Assembly (NCBI GenBank): GCA_034509755.1
Contig: CM067549.1
Coordinates: forward strand, 30,710,001 to 30,774,000
Direction of reading: 5' to 3'
Length of the DNA stretch: 64,000 nucleotides
DNA from: Anisodus tanguticus
Lineage: Eukaryota; Streptophyta; Magnoliopsida; Solanales; Solanaceae
Positions within the stretch are counted from its first letter, which is position 1. Each line of letters starts with the position of its first letter. This document shows positions 36,795-48,782 of this stretch, in pieces. The translations under genes were made by a program, and so were the position numbers. The notes under the pieces are model-generated. The model was not told the origin of the DNA and did not search any database. It saw only the letters and a list, made by a program, of their open reading frames with translations.

Positions 36795-36969
36795 CTGCCA
36801 CGGCCTCTATTGGACTGTCGACCTTTACGGTTGTTTCAATTGCTGCGGGTGGTGCGGGCTTGGTTCAGGTCCTTGGGTCGGCAATGGTGGCTGCCGGAAT
36901 TCGAGGCCCTACCGTCGGCGGAGGGCCCAACTATGGTGGTGAAAGTGGCGTCGGCAATGCTGGCCTGAG

Positions 36970-37600
36970 TCATGCTGCACTTGATTTTCTGGGTTTCTTC
37001 AAGAATTAGCCTCGAACGGGCCTCATAGAACGGTGGTAACAGCGTTCATAGTTAAAGGATGATAGCAACGCCGTCATAGGATTCATTCAAGCTTGTAATA
37101 AGTTACATTATCAGTCGTTGATTAGTGACTGATGTACCAACGTTGGAGAGTTGGTCAGCAAGCATCTTTAGTTCTTGACAATAGGCCGACGAGTTAGAAA
37201 AATCATCCTGATGAACGTCCTTAAACTGATTTTCAAGGTATAAGGCACGTTGAGTTTTGTTGTCGTAAAAAATATTCTCCAAACGTTCTCACGTTTGGTG
37301 GGAAGTGGCATCTATCTCAATGATTGTGTACAATAGATAATTCGAAATCGTGTCGGATATCCCATAGAGGACAACTGCATCTAAACGAGGCCAAAGTTCA
37401 TCATCAGAAATTGAGGGTAGGTCGAGGGGCTTTGATTTAAGAGGGATGATATGGTCAATAACTTTATATACACGACAATGGATTTTAAAAAGTTCCGCAC
37501 ACGAGGAGTATTGACCCTTTTCCATCTCAAGAGTAATAAGGATGAAATTTTTAATATTGTTGACTGCAAGTGCATGATGGAATTTGGTTTGGTCAGCCAT
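36970..37600 (-). pseudogene. Gag N-terminal part of copia element 1
   Basis: The frame 37289-37600 (103 codons, start MADQTKFHHAL) is the copia Gag start: FHHALAVNNIKNFI and ELFKIHCRVYKVIDHII equate to the same parts of element 2 near 43270-43351. Below 37289 the protein continues in shifted frames (YCQELK-like segment near 37170-37190). Confidence 0.7.
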
Positions 37601-37738
37601 GAAAAATGAAATTTAGGAGAAAGAGGGAGAGAGAAAGGGAGAGGATGGCCGTGAGGGAGTTTTCCGTCGGTTGGGGGGCTGCCTAGAGGGGGGTCGACGG
37701 CTAGGGTAGGATTATTTAGGATTTGGTTGTTGATACTA

Positions 37739-37945
37739 TAAAGAAATATGTTCCTTGATTTTATTCATTAATGATTTACAATATATATAGTATTACAGAT
37801 ATATTTATCTTGCTACAACTAGTTAATTAATCAACCTAATTACAAGAGGAATATAATTCTACCAAATATTGAAGATATACAATTATTATAAGAATATTCA
37901 GTAAATATTCTATTATATACCGTTGAACTTTGTTGAACTTTGTCA
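37739..37945 (-). repeat. 5' LTR of copia element 1
   Basis: About 207 bp, AT-rich. On the minus strand it starts TGACAAAG (37945) and ends before the primer site TAGTATCAACAAC (about 37726-37738). Segments TTGATT.T.TTCATTAATGA and TACAATATA match the LTRs of element 2. The start is inferred from length and TG only. Confidence 0.6.
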
Positions 37946-38738
37946 ACTTTGAATGGTCAGAATTTCATCCATCTATCTTCTCTTGTACGCTCTTGATTAT
38001 TCTTGGCTTGGCCTTTGTAGTCATTTCATCATTTTTGGACTTACACAATAATCCTAGATTTATCCGACCAAGCCTCTTTCTTCATTTCTTCAGTTCTCTG
38101 TTTTTCTTCCTGTTCTCCGTTGATATTCTGCGAAGCTTCATAAAATGAGAGATTTGAGTGAGAAATCCCAATAGGTACAGCTAGCAAAGCCCATGACTTT
38201 CGTATGACAGATGATTTAATGATGTAGAAAAATGAAAAAAGAATATAATGTTTTTTGAAATCCAATATTTTTAGGAATCTTTAGGTTTTTCTATATATTA
38301 GAAGTGCTTAGGTTTTGACATGGCTGCTTACATTTCAATAAAGTTCAATTCGAGGATAGTTTAGTAATTGTCTTATACCTGTCTTTTATACTAGCTGACA
38401 CGTTTGCCCATCATACCTATCTTCTCGATCTTTCTTGGAGTTCTCAGTTCTACGCTTTATTGTTCTCTCTCATAGATCAACTCTTCCTTGCAGATATTTC
38501 TGGATTCTATTTGCTCTCTAATATACTTTGACTGCAAAAGTTATCTTCTCCATTTCTTACTATATCTGAATCACTCTCCCTTGCTCTATTTTCATGTTAA
38601 ATTTCTGAGTGTTTCGTCAAATTTAATAAATGGGTTCTTTATGGTAATCAATGTTGTTGAGTATGGCCAATGGGTGTTTTTGGTTCGAGATGAAAATTGA
38701 TCCTTACTGAAGTTGGTCTCTTCTTTGTTAATTCCTAC
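37946..38738. other. No gene recognised
   Basis: T-rich on the plus strand, with frames 37930-38148 and 38488-38700 that are hydrophobic but match no domain I know. The right edge is the left target duplication (cctac, 38734-38738) of copia element 2. Confidence 0.4.
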
Positions 38739-38937
38739 CGAAAGAAATTATTTCTTGATTATCTTCATTAATGAAGAGGTCTATATATACAATATAGACA
38801 ATCTCTAAATACGGAAAATCATATTCCTACTATAATACTAATATCCTAATTGCACTTGTACAAGAATTCTATAAAATATATAAGTAACCTAAATATATAT
38901 AAGTTGTCCATGAGATACATGGTTTTGGTTTTTATCA
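38739..38937 (-). repeat. 3' LTR of copia element 2
   Basis: 199 bp, collinear with 43511-43694. The minus-strand start is TGATAAAAACC (38937); its terminal CA has become CG-complement at 38739-38740. A polypurine tract, CTGCGGGGGTG on the minus strand, lies at 38938-38948. Confidence 0.88.
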
Positions 38938-38939
38938 CA

Positions 38940-40470
38940 CCCCCGCAGTCATAGCGGACAGTTGTCATATGCTGAGATTGTCCCTAAAATCTTCAAACAG
39001 AACTAATGGAAGACCTTAGTAAAAATGTCAGCAATTTGGTACCTTGAAGGGACCTGCAAGACACGTATTTGTCTACGAGCTACCTTTTCACGAACAAAGT
39101 TAATATCCATCTCGACATATTTAGTGCGCTGATGTTGGACTAGATTTCCAAAGAGATAGATTGCACTAACATTATCATAGTAAACCGAGGTAGCTTTCTA
39201 AATAGGAAAATGAACCTCTAAAAGTAGATTATGCAACCAACATGACTTTGACACCATATTGGCTACCCCTCGATACTCGGTATCTGCACTGGATCGTGAT
39301 AATGTATCTTGGCGTTTTGCCGACCAAGAGACCAATTTATCATCAAGAAACATACATTAACTAGATGTCGACCTTCCGGTATCTGGACATACACCTCAAT
39401 CAGCATCTGTATACGACACTAGAGTAGAGACGGAGGATGGATATAAATGCAATCCATAATCAAGTGTGCCCTGTATGTATCGTATAATGCATTTGAGCGC
39501 ACATATGCTCAATTCGCGGATCATGCATAAATAAACACACTTGTTGTACTGCATAAGTAATATTTGGTCTCGTGAAAGTAAGTTACTGAAGACCCCCTGC
39601 AAAACTACAATAGTGGGTAGGATCCTCGTATGGTGTGCTAAAAGTAACACTCATATTTGGTTTGATATCAACATGAGTAGAAGAGGACTTACAAGATGAC
39701 ATGTCAGCTCTCTCAATAATCTCAGTTGCATACTTCTTCTGTGATAAAAATAGACCCCATGCATGATGAGTGACAGCTATACCCAAAAAATAACACAAGG
39801 GCCCCAAGTCTTTCATAGCAAATTCTGAATTGAGAAGGGACATGATAGACTTGCGCAAATTATCAGAGGAGGCAGTCAAAATTATATCATCCACATATAA
39901 CAGATTGTATGCTAGAGAAGTACCACGACAATAGATGAACAGAGAATGATCAGACCTGCTGTGAGAAAACCCAATAGTAGACGCATAATCTGTAAACCTC
40001 TTATACCAAGCTCATGGGGCCTGCTTAAACCCATACAAGGACTTTTTCAGCAAACAGACATGGTGAGGATAATTAGGGTCCTTAAAACCCAAGGGTTGAT
40101 GCATGTAAACTGTCTCCTTAAGAACACCGTATAAGAAAGCATTTTTCACATCCAACTAATGAATGGGCCATGCTTTTGAGAGAGCCATACTGAAAACAAT
40201 GTGCATGGTAGCCGGTATGACCACTGGACTAAACGTCTCACCACAATCCACGCCAACCTGTTGACTTTTACCATCACCTACAAGACGGGTCTTATGCCTC
40301 TCAAACAAACCGTCAAAATTTTCCTTATTAGTAAAAATCCATATAGACCGAATAATATTGACACCAGTCGGACGGGGCACCAACTCCCACGTCTTATTTT
40401 CAATGAGAGCATTATATTCTTCATGTATGTCCATTTTCCAATTCAAATCATGAAGGGCGGACACTGAGTT
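38940..40470 (-). pseudogene. RT-RNase H remnant of copia element 2
   Basis: Minus-strand frames 40156-40464 (linker and RT start, TWELVPRPTGVNIIRSIWIF), 39583-39894 (RT end, MDDIILTASSDNLRKSIMSL) and 39396-39650 (RNase H start, VSYTDAD). Just above 39894 the sequence reads LLYVDD in the same frame, so the catalytic YVDD survives. Stops fall after AWPIH, in the KQAP.AWY position and in the Trp after TDAD. Equivalent to the well-preserved pol of element 3. Confidence 0.82.
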
Positions 40471-40819
40471 ACGTGGTAGGGGTGATTTAGTGACATTAGA
40501 ATGTAAATTAAAATGTCATTTAGGTTTAAAAATACCAATTTGACTACGAGTAACGGGCCCTTAACTCGGAATAAAAACGGACTGGACTGGGGACGTTGTC
40601 GAACTGCCTCGGGACTGGCCAACAGGCAGTGGACGTGCTAGCCTGGGAAATTTGACTGGACTGGAGGTATTTGGGTCAGCAGGCAGTGGGCCTGCTGGTT
40701 GAGTGACGGTCCCATGAGGAAGAATTATACTGCCTGCTAATCGAGAAATAGTGGCTGATGGGCCTGGGTCACTAGATGGTAAGGTAGGAGAATATTTGGG
40801 CCAGCAGGTAGTGGGCCTG

Positions 40820-42200
40820 CTAGCAGATGTGACTCACGGGTAGAGTGGGCCCATTGTTGTACATTGTCCAAAAAATTATAAGCACTCGACATGGATTTAG
40901 ACACTTGAGCAAATGAAAATTGGGTTTTATAAAAAAAATAACATAGCGAGTAATTATGATTTTATTAGAAGATAAATAAAAATATTTGTAACCACGATGA
41001 TTAGACGGAAAACCAAAAAAGACACAAGTGGTAGACCCATCTTGAAGCTTATTAATTGTAGTGGACGGAAAAAGTGGATAACACATTCACCCAAACACCT
41101 TAAGATAAGAATACGAGGGATATTTATTATAAAAAAATTTAAGTGGGGATTGATATGCTAAACATTTGTTATGGAGAGTGTTAAGGAGGTAGGTTGCCAT
41201 TTGTAACGCATGATGCCAAAAAGATGGGGGTAACGAAGCATGAGCTAGTAAGGTTCAGACAATATTATTAATGGTATGAATTTTTCTTTAGGCCTTCCCA
41301 TTTTGCGAGGACGTATAAGGACAAGAAAATCGAAAAGATATGTCATGAGTGTCACAAAATTCCCGAAATGGCCAATTATCATATTCCCTACCATTATCAC
41401 ATTGAATGTTTTTAGTTTTCCGTTCAATTGGGTACGGATGAAAGCTCTAAATTTTAAGAATGTGGAAAAAACTTGAGATTTTTTAGATAAAGGAAAGGTC
41501 CACAAAAAATTAGAATAATCATCCAAAAATAAAATATAATAACGATGGCCCAAAGAACTCAAAACGGGAGATGTCTATAAATCACTATGAATAATGTCAA
41601 ATGGCATCTAAATATTAGAAGTAAAGGCGATAAACGGTAATCTAACATGTTTCCCTAGAGGACAAGAAGGACAAATATGAGTACTACGCGTACTATTACA
41701 ATCAATGAAATTATTATTTTTATGAGAAGAAATAATATGCGACCCCGGATGACCCAAACGGCCATGCCACAAAGAAGGAGCAAGAGCGGCAAATGTGGAA
41801 GGTGTGGATTGACTCGTGGAAATGGTGGTGGTGGTGATTGGATAAAGCTCTCGCCGACAATTACACCCCATTAGAGGTATTCTCGTCTTGAAATCCGTTA
41901 TAGAAAATCGAAAAGGGTCAAAGTTAACCGAAACCCAATTATCAGTTGTGAATTTTTGGACAGACACCAAATTTTTAATTAAGTGAGGGGCATGAAGGAC
42001 ATTTTTAAGATGAGAAGTGGATGTGGGGGGGGGGACAAATTTGTGTGGCCATAACCACAAATTGGAATTGAATTGCCATTACCAACAATTATGCCACAAT
42101 TTTTGCTTAAATTGAAATAAGACGAGAGATTACCTTGCACGGGCGTCATATGAGAAGTGGCTCAGGTGTACATGTACTAATTTGTGTCCGGGGGATTTAA
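40820..42200 (-). pseudogene. Protease-integrase remnant of copia element 2
   Basis: The protease active site near 42145-42185 reads YMYT, stop, ATSHM. The catalytic Asp is now Tyr and the Gly codon is a stop, so this protease is dead. The frame 41608-42060 gives LKNVLHAPHLIKNLVSV and the pre-integrase zinc finger (WHGRLGHPGS...CPSCPLGKHV). The frame 41245-41562 gives LFLDDYSNFLWTFP with the first core Asp, then shifts before the second. The frame 40820-41086 is the integrase end (FPSTTINKLQDGSTTCVFFG). Confidence 0.82.
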
Positions 42201-43351
42201 TGCAAGTGTATGCATCGCGGCCTTAATATTCGTGGGTGTCGGAACTGATGTTGGGCTCGTAGCCGTGAAGGCCTCCTGATAAGGCTCAACAGTCGATTGA
42301 CTAGACTGAAACTGCTGAGAATTTGTCCTTTGCTGACTGATCTAATTCTCTGGGTAAACTGTTGGAACTGGCTGCAAATTAGGCCTCTGCTGGCTGGCCC
42401 AATTCGCTGGGTAGACTGCTGGAACTAGAAAGGGGTAACTGGGCCAGTTGGGCCACTACCATGCCCACTGGCCAGCGGCACTATTGGCCTACTACCCTGA
42501 CCCAAGTTGTGGTTGCCTCTGCCGGCTGCCACCCTAACCAATGTTGTCGTCGCAGCTACTGCCTTTGCCGTGACAGCTGTCTTTTTCGCCCGACTTCCGA
42601 TTTTGACCCCGTTTTCCACCACCATTGTTCCAATTTATAGTGGAATTAGCCGAAGATGATAGAGAGTAGGAATTTTGTGGGGAGGTCGCCATCATGGCGG
42701 AAAAGTTGTTCCAGTTGCTGCCTTTTTAGCCAATCATGCCTCTTCAAGGGTGATCATAGACCGGGCTTGATAAAACGGAGGAAGAGAATTGCTTTGACGA
42801 AGGAGAGTCCCAACACTATTATAGGCCTCGGATAGGCAGACAACCATCTGAAGAACAAGACGATCATTCGTGACGGGCGCACCAACGTTCTTGAGTTGAT
42901 CCGCCAATTCCTTCAGCCTTTTACAATAAGCTGAGACATTTGGAAAATCCTCCGTAGTGACATGGGAGAATTCCTGCTCAAGAGTGACGACACAAGAATT
43001 TTTGTTATCTTGGAATATATCACGCACCCTATTTCAAGTATCCATCGTCGTGGCATCGGGTTCAATAATCATTTGCAAAAGGTTCGTAAAGATAGTGGAA
43101 TATATTCACTGAAGTACGGTAGCATCAAGAATCGTCCATAATACAGGGTCATCATTGGCAGTAGGCACCTTCTCCTTGCCTGAATCCGGGGGGATAATGT
43201 GGTGAAGGACTTGATGCGAGAGTGCGTGAACTTTAAATAATTATGCGCACGTCGCGTATTGGACGTTTTCCCTCACAAGAACGATAGGGATGTGGTTCTT
43301 GATGTTGGAGACAGTAAGGACATGATGAAATGTGTTCTTTGATGTAGACAT
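42200..43351 (-). pseudogene. Gag remnant of copia element 2
   Basis: Starts at the ATG at 43351 (MSTSKNTFHHVLTVSNIKNH). Stops occur early. The middle frame 42734-43027 holds EFSHVTTEDFPNVSAYCKRLKELADQL-type sequence of the copia Gag core (shown here only in part: SAYCKRLKELADQL). The tail is Gln/Pro/Tyr-rich with two similar LQPVPTVYP and FLVPAVYP segments. No clear zinc knuckle was seen. Confidence 0.75.
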
Positions 43352-43498
43352 AACGAAAGACCAAGAGGAGAATTAGGGATTAGGAAGAGAATTTGGGAAG
43401 ATAGGAAAAAATTTAGAAGAAAAAAAGTGTCGAAATCGCGGATTCTGAGGGTGCTAGGCGGCGAAAGTGTAGTTGGGAGAAGGAAATTTTGCCCTAGA

Positions 43499-43510
43499 CT
43501 TTTGATACTA
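43499..43510 (-). other. Primer-binding site of copia element 2
   Basis: The minus strand reads TAGTATCAAAAG, a mutated form of TGGTATCAGAGC, directly after the 5' LTR end. Confidence 0.65.
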
Positions 43511-43694
43511 TGAAATAAATAATCTATTGATTATTTTCATTAATGAAGAAGTCTAGATATACAATATACAATATCTAAATATGAAAAATCATATTCCTAC
43601 TATAATAATAATACTAATATCTTAATTACACTTGTACAAATTTTTTATAAAATATGATAAGTAACCTAAATATACATGGTTTTGGTTTCAATCA
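43511..43694 (-). repeat. 5' LTR of copia element 2
   Basis: 184 bp, minus-strand TGATTGAAACC ... TTATTTCA, flanked by the target duplication at 43695-43699. Shorter than the 3' LTR because of indels. Confidence 0.88.
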
Positions 43695-43699
43695 CCTAC

Positions 43700-44215
43700 T
43701 AGCTAAACCAATTTAATTGTTTTCCCCAAATCAGATTTCAATTGAGAGCACACAGTCAATTGGTGGCTTTCTTTTCTTTTTGGTTTCTCGATTGCATATC
43801 TATAGTTAAAAAAAATTCTGCTGAAGTTTTGATCTTTCTCAACTCTTTTCGTTGGGCCTGTCTAATATTGATGCTTTCTTTGCTTCTTTTCAGTTCTGCT
43901 CTGCTATATGGTGTTTTTCTGTTCCTACGTCTGTTTTCTCATCGTTTCGGACTCCGTTAGTGCTGCTTTTCTATTCGCTTCTATTTTCTCCTTTAGCTTT
44001 TAACTTGGACATAAATGGAACTCTCATGCAATTAATTTTTCTTCCCTAACAAAACAAGAAGGATCGAGTTCATTTAGACTATATTTTATATAACTTGCCT
44101 TTCCGTGTATTGATCAGTAGAAACGATGTCATTTATCTTCGATGTCTGTTCTTATTATATTCTTTCCCATATTTGAATTGAACTAACTACAATTGCCTAA
44201 AAATATAGTGATTGA
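43700..44215. other. No gene recognised
   Basis: T-rich DNA that was continuous with 37946-38738 before copia element 2 inserted. The frames 43742-43960 and 43852-44049 are T-rich hydrophobic shadows without a domain. Confidence 0.4.
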
Positions 44216-46070
44216 TTTAAGGTGAGACAAGCGATAGGGTCTGATGAGATTCCAGTTGAATTTTGGAAGAACGCAGGCAGGGCGGATTTGGAGTGGCTGA
44301 CTGAGTTGTTTAATGTTATTTTTAAGACGGTAAGAATTCTCGAATAATGGAGGGGGAGTACAATGATTCCATTATACAAGAACAAATGTGACATCCAGAG
44401 TTATAACAACTATAGGGGTATCAAGCTGCTAAGTCATACTATGAAAGTTTGGGAAGGAACGTGGAGATGATGGTGAGAAGATGCGTGTCTATTTTCGAGC
44501 ACCAGTTTGGATTCATGATGGGGCATTCAATTACAGAAGTCATTCATCTTATTAGGAGGTTGGTGGAGCAGTATAAGGAGAGGAAGAAAGACTTACATAT
44601 GATTTTCATCGACCTCGAGAAGTCATACGATAAAGTCCTTAGGGAGGTTCTATGGAGATGTTTGGAGGTTAGAGGTGTACCTGTAGCGTGTACTAGTGCG
44701 ATCAAGGATATGTATGGCTAAGACTAGGGTACAGACAGTTGGAGGAGACTTGGAACACTTTCCAGTGATGATGGGGTTGTACCAGGGATCAACTCTTAGC
44801 TCATTCTTATTTGTCTTGGTGATGGATGAACTAACACGATAAATTTAAGGAGAGGTGTCATGGTGTATTTTATTCGCAGATGACATAGTCCTGATTGATG
44901 AGACTCGCAGCGGAGTGAACACTAAGCTAGAGGTTTGGAGATAGACTCTGAAGTCTAAAGGGTTCAGGTTGAGTAGGATCAAGACAGAATACTTGAAGTG
45001 CAAGTTCGGTAACGGGAGTGACCATGAGACAGGCGTGGAGGTGAGGCTTGATACTCATGTCATTCCAAATAAAGGAAGCTTTAAGTATCTCGGGTCTATT
45101 ATCAAAAGGAATAGAGAGATTGATGACGACGTCACACATTGTATTAGTGCAGGGTGGATGAAATAGAGGCTCGCATCTGGAGTCTTGTGTGATAAAAATA
45201 TGCCATCAAAACTTAAAGACAAGTTCTATAGGGCGGTGGTAGTTATACCGACTATGTTGTATGGGGTGGAGTGTTGGCCAGTCAAGACTTTGCATATCCT
45301 AAAGATAAAAGTTACGACGATGAGGATGTTGAGATGGATGTGTGGGCATACAAGGAGGGATAGAATTAGAAATGATGATATTCGGGACAGAATGGGAGTG
45401 ACTTCGGTGGAAGATAAGATGCGGAAAATAAGGTTGAGATGGTTCGGGCATGTGCAGAGGAGAGGCACGAATGCCCCAGTTCGGGGGTGTGAGAGGTTGG
45501 CTATGGACGGGTTCAAGAGGGGTAGAGGTAGGCCGAAAAAGTATTGGGAGAGGTGATTAGACGGAATATGGCGCATGTGCAACTTACTGAGAACATGACC
45601 TTAGATAGGGGGTTGTGTAGGACACAGATTATGGTGGAAGGGTAGTATGTAGTTGAGCGTAGTTCTACTTATGCTTATATACTGGTAGTTGTAGTTGTAG
45701 CCCTCCTTAGCCTATATACTAGTAGGCGCAATATTATTTTATAGTCCCCTGTCCTTTGATTTCTGTTGATGTATGTTCTTTCGTGTACTTTGTTTATCTT
45801 ATTTACCTGCGTTAGTTATTGTTTGTTTTTTCCAGAATGTTTTATCATGGCTTAGTCGCTTTTGTTACTCTCATTTTCATTCTGCTTTAAATTTCTTGTC
45901 CGGGTCTAACCGTTTCTATTACTTTGCTTGTGCTTATGTTTTGTCTTGAGCCGAGGGTCTTTCGGAAATAACATCTCTACTTACCAAGGTAGAGGTAAGG
46001 TCTATGTATACTCCACCCTCTCCAGATCCCATGTCGTGGGACTTCACTTGGTATGATGATGATGAATTTT
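44216..46070 (+). mobile_element. 5'-truncated RTE-type LINE
   Basis: Non-LTR retrotransposon fragment: RT, C-terminal region and 3' UTR, with no endonuclease domain. The 3' UTR end (about 45945-46050: GAGCCGAGGGTCTTTCGGAA, CTCTACTTACCAAGGTAGAGGTAAGG, CCACCCTCTCCAGA) resembles the tail that Solanaceae TS SINEs share with their partner RTE LINEs. The element ends in a short GAT repeat (46050-46063), as RTE elements end in simple repeats. I found no clear target duplication. Confidence 0.8.
44222..45556 (+). pseudogene. RTE LINE reverse transcriptase remnant
   Basis: Reads from DEIPVEFWKNAGRADLEW through IPLYKNKCDIQSYNNYRGIK. The frame 44449-44721 has EHQFGFMMGHSITEVIHLIR and DLHMIFIDLEKSYDKV (first catalytic Asp). 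Later come GLYQGSTLS and the RT core LFADDIVLIDET (FADD near 44871-44900). The frames 44969-45166 and 45185-45556 give FKYLGSI, MLYGVECWPVK and the C-terminal MRMLRWMCGHTRRDRIRN and LRWFGHVQRR. Several stops and two shifts make it inactive, though the FADD motif survives. Confidence 0.82.
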
Positions 46071-47872
46071 TTTAATGTAATTATAGATGTGACTTTGTTT
46101 ATGATATTGTCTAATATAGTATCTGGATAGATGTACATGGATAAATATACATGGTTAGTGCATATTAAGATTATTTTTTATAAGAGAGAAAAATACTACC
46201 ACTTTATTGTTTTCAAAAAAATAACTGTCATCTTTTTCCTTCAAAGGCCATCTTGATTATTTTATGTAAGCGATCAGAGAGCAACGAACACTATTTCTTA
46301 GTTATTCATATGATTTAGGGAGATGAATCCAATGAAGAAGAAGTTTTAAATTTCTACAAATTCTATTTATGAGGTCGAAAGTTGATATATCGCTTCTTAT
46401 GAGCTTCTACATTAAACATACACGATTGATTATTTTGATGCAACTTTTTTTTTTTTTTTTTTTTTGTGGTTTGATATTATCATCTAGATCACTTGATTCA
46501 TTTCTTAAGATGTGCACATGCTTATGTATTGAGGCAAGCTTTTAAGTTGAAAGAAAAACATACCTAGGTTTGATCCTTAGGTTCTTTTAATTTTGGCGAC
46601 CCTTCCAGTTTCTAACTGATATGTTTAAAGATAACAACTAAAGTTTCTTCACTTGAGGGAAAATTTTGTTCAGAAAAAAATCTGAGAATATTACTAATAA
46701 CCAACACTGACTGTTCAAAATCAGCTTCTGTTCAAGTAATACTGCTTTTGTAGAATTGTAGCTTAAGTAAATTGTGTTTATTGCTGTGAACACATGCTTT
46801 ATTCTTAAGAATGACTTGATGCAGGGTACAAAATGTTGTAGTGGCGGTGATCAATTATTAAGACGAGGATGGTTATACTTATAAATTCGGAAGTTTAAGG
46901 CAACCTCGATGTTTCAAATTTACAAGTAAAGTAATGTATCATTTTTAAAAGTTATTTCAAACAATTTTTGCCTTAATCACATTGGATCAATTTTGGAGTA
47001 TGAGATGCAAATTCAGAAATGAACACAAAAAGCTAATATTGGAGGCTGCATGTAAATACTGAATCTTCTAATTTACATCCTGTTATACTATCTTGCTCTG
47101 TTGGTGAAATTCCCATTCACTATAATATTCTTCCGATGTGGAAAACAAAGGAGAAAATATCTACTTTGGTACTCCTTAATTTCAGTTTCGTTTAGTTGAT
47201 TGGTGTTTACATACTTTTTAAAGGTACTCAACTTCTGATCATGTTGTAACTTCTGGAATGACAAAAGTTGGCTATTAAACTAATGTCTACGGCTTCTGCA
47301 AATGATGAACTTGTGATGTATTTGCAGATGCAAATATTTCTACATTTTTTTTTTATGTCTATAAGTTGGAATATGGTTCTATAGGACAATGTAATCTTTT
47401 GTTTATACATGTTGATGTCAAAACAAATATAATCATGAATAACTGTTCCTGTTTTTACAATATCTGGTCCGTGCTGAGCGCGGGCCATCACTCATCTAAG
47501 CCCTCAATTATTAATACTAGAAACAAAATTGAAATAGTTGTGTTTCCTAGGTTAAAGTAGTAGTTAAAAGATGGTAAGATCACAAAATGCATGTTTGTAT
47601 CCATTTTCAGAAGCTTCAAACATTTGACAACACTTTATACTTAAGCTGTCTCTGCTCGCAGAAAAAGAATCTCCGCTCGATATATACAGATACATATAGG
47701 CCAGCTTGATCTTTTAACCTTTACCTTTGGACTGGTATGATTTCTGACTGTATTTTTAGAACAATTGACATGTATCCATATAAGTATATTTATAGTATGA
47801 CAGAGAGGGCCTAAAGGTTATCCATATCATTTGAATTTATGCTATTTGCATTTTCAGGTGCTCAAGAATATA

Positions 47873-48115
47873 TTACTCCCTTCTGTTCAAAAAGAGTGTC
47901 CATTTAGCATTTGTTTTTTTGTTAGAAAAGAGTTCACTTATCAAATCAAGAAAGTATTAACCTTTATTTTTTTCAGATCTACCCTTATTGAGTGTTAAGT
48001 GTCCAAATCTCAATACCTATTTAATTAGGATTAGTTTAGTCAAGTTGCCTGTTTTTGTCTAGAAGTTTGTATTTTCTTAAGGGGTGTGCAAATGACTAAG
48101 AGAATGTTAAGACAG
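47873..48115 (+). mobile_element. Possible Stowaway-like MITE remnant
   Basis: The left end, TACTCCCTTCTGTTCAAAAA (from 47874), closely resembles the CTCCCTCCGTTTCAAAAAG terminal repeat of plant Stowaway MITEs and is preceded by TA. I could not find the matching right terminal repeat, so the end given is a guess and the element may be truncated. Confidence 0.3.
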
Positions 48116-48474
48116 TCACGTTATACTACTCTTAAAAGGATGGAAACGATGTGCCAGTAGAGCATTTTGAGAATAAGGAGTTGAAAAGATGAACAATACT
48201 TGAATTTACATCTATATAAATGATTTTATTTTCTAAGATCAAGACTACTGAGATGAGAGAATGTTATCAAAGAAAAGCTAATAGCTCACTGCCATTTATA
48301 TTTTTTAGTTCTTCCCCTCAGTTCTCATGTTCAACAGCTTTCACGTATTTTATACCCCTTGATATCCACTTTTGGCTAACATTTTATAAATATTTTATAG
48401 TCCCTTGATATCCACTTTTAGCTTACTGTTTTATTTTTATTTTTATATTTGGAGACTATGTTGCATCTTTCCAG

Positions 48475-48567
48475 CTAGAAAGATTAGTATTCTTCCTACA
48501 TGCAGAGAATTGTAGATTCCTCAGAAGGAGAGATATTATGCGAATGAAGCAAATGCTAACAACTGAG
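48475..48567 (+). other. Possible orphan exon
   Basis: A 93-base segment open for 31 codons in the first frame (including FFLHAENCRFLRRRDIMRMK), preceded by a pyrimidine stretch ending in CCAG and followed by GTAATCC, so it has both splice-site dinucleotides. I do not recognise the product and no other clear exon was found nearby. It could be a captured gene fragment or chance. Confidence 0.2.
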
Positions 48568-48782
48568 GTAATCCAACATCAAGTATGTGCAATAAATATA
48601 AGTTGTTACATATTTGAATTTTGTATGTCATAGTGGAATACCAAGCTTCAGACGCGCCACTTAGTACTAAGTTCTCAAATTTGACATTCGTAGAAACACG
48701 TCTTCTGAGGAGGAAGAAAGAGCTAGGAGAAAAGAATGGTGATATCCAGTGAAGCTCCTAGAAGGCAAGTTTATGAAAGATG

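Larger units (their letters stand above)
34926..37945 (-). mobile_element. 3'-truncated Ty1/copia element 1
   Basis: Minus-strand order from high to low coordinates: short 5' LTR (37739-37945), gag, protease, integrase. RT, RNase H and 3' LTR are missing; the element stops near 34926 against the gypsy LTR. Its protein motifs match copia elements 2 and 3 in this window, so all three belong to one group. Confidence 0.78.
38739..43694 (-). mobile_element. Full-length Ty1/copia element 2
   Basis: 4956 bp on the minus strand: 5' LTR 43511-43694, primer site, gag, protease, integrase, RT, RNase H, polypurine tract, 3' LTR 38739-38937. A perfect target duplication cctac lies at 38734-38738 and 43695-43699. 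All domains are recognisable but disrupted. It is in the same group as elements 1 and 3. Confidence 0.92.
46071..48782. other. AT-rich DNA, mostly featureless
   Basis: No retroelement protein motif found. Contains a 21-base T run (46445-46465), a possible MITE (47873-48115), a 44-bp duplication of CTTGATATCCACTTTT (near 48359 and 48403) and a possible exon (48475-48567). The right end is the target duplication agatg (48778-48782) of the compound copia. Confidence 0.5.

Noticed and set aside
36622..36968. Plus-strand frames of 106 and 76 codons
   Set aside because: Antisense to the Gag-protease frame of copia element 1.
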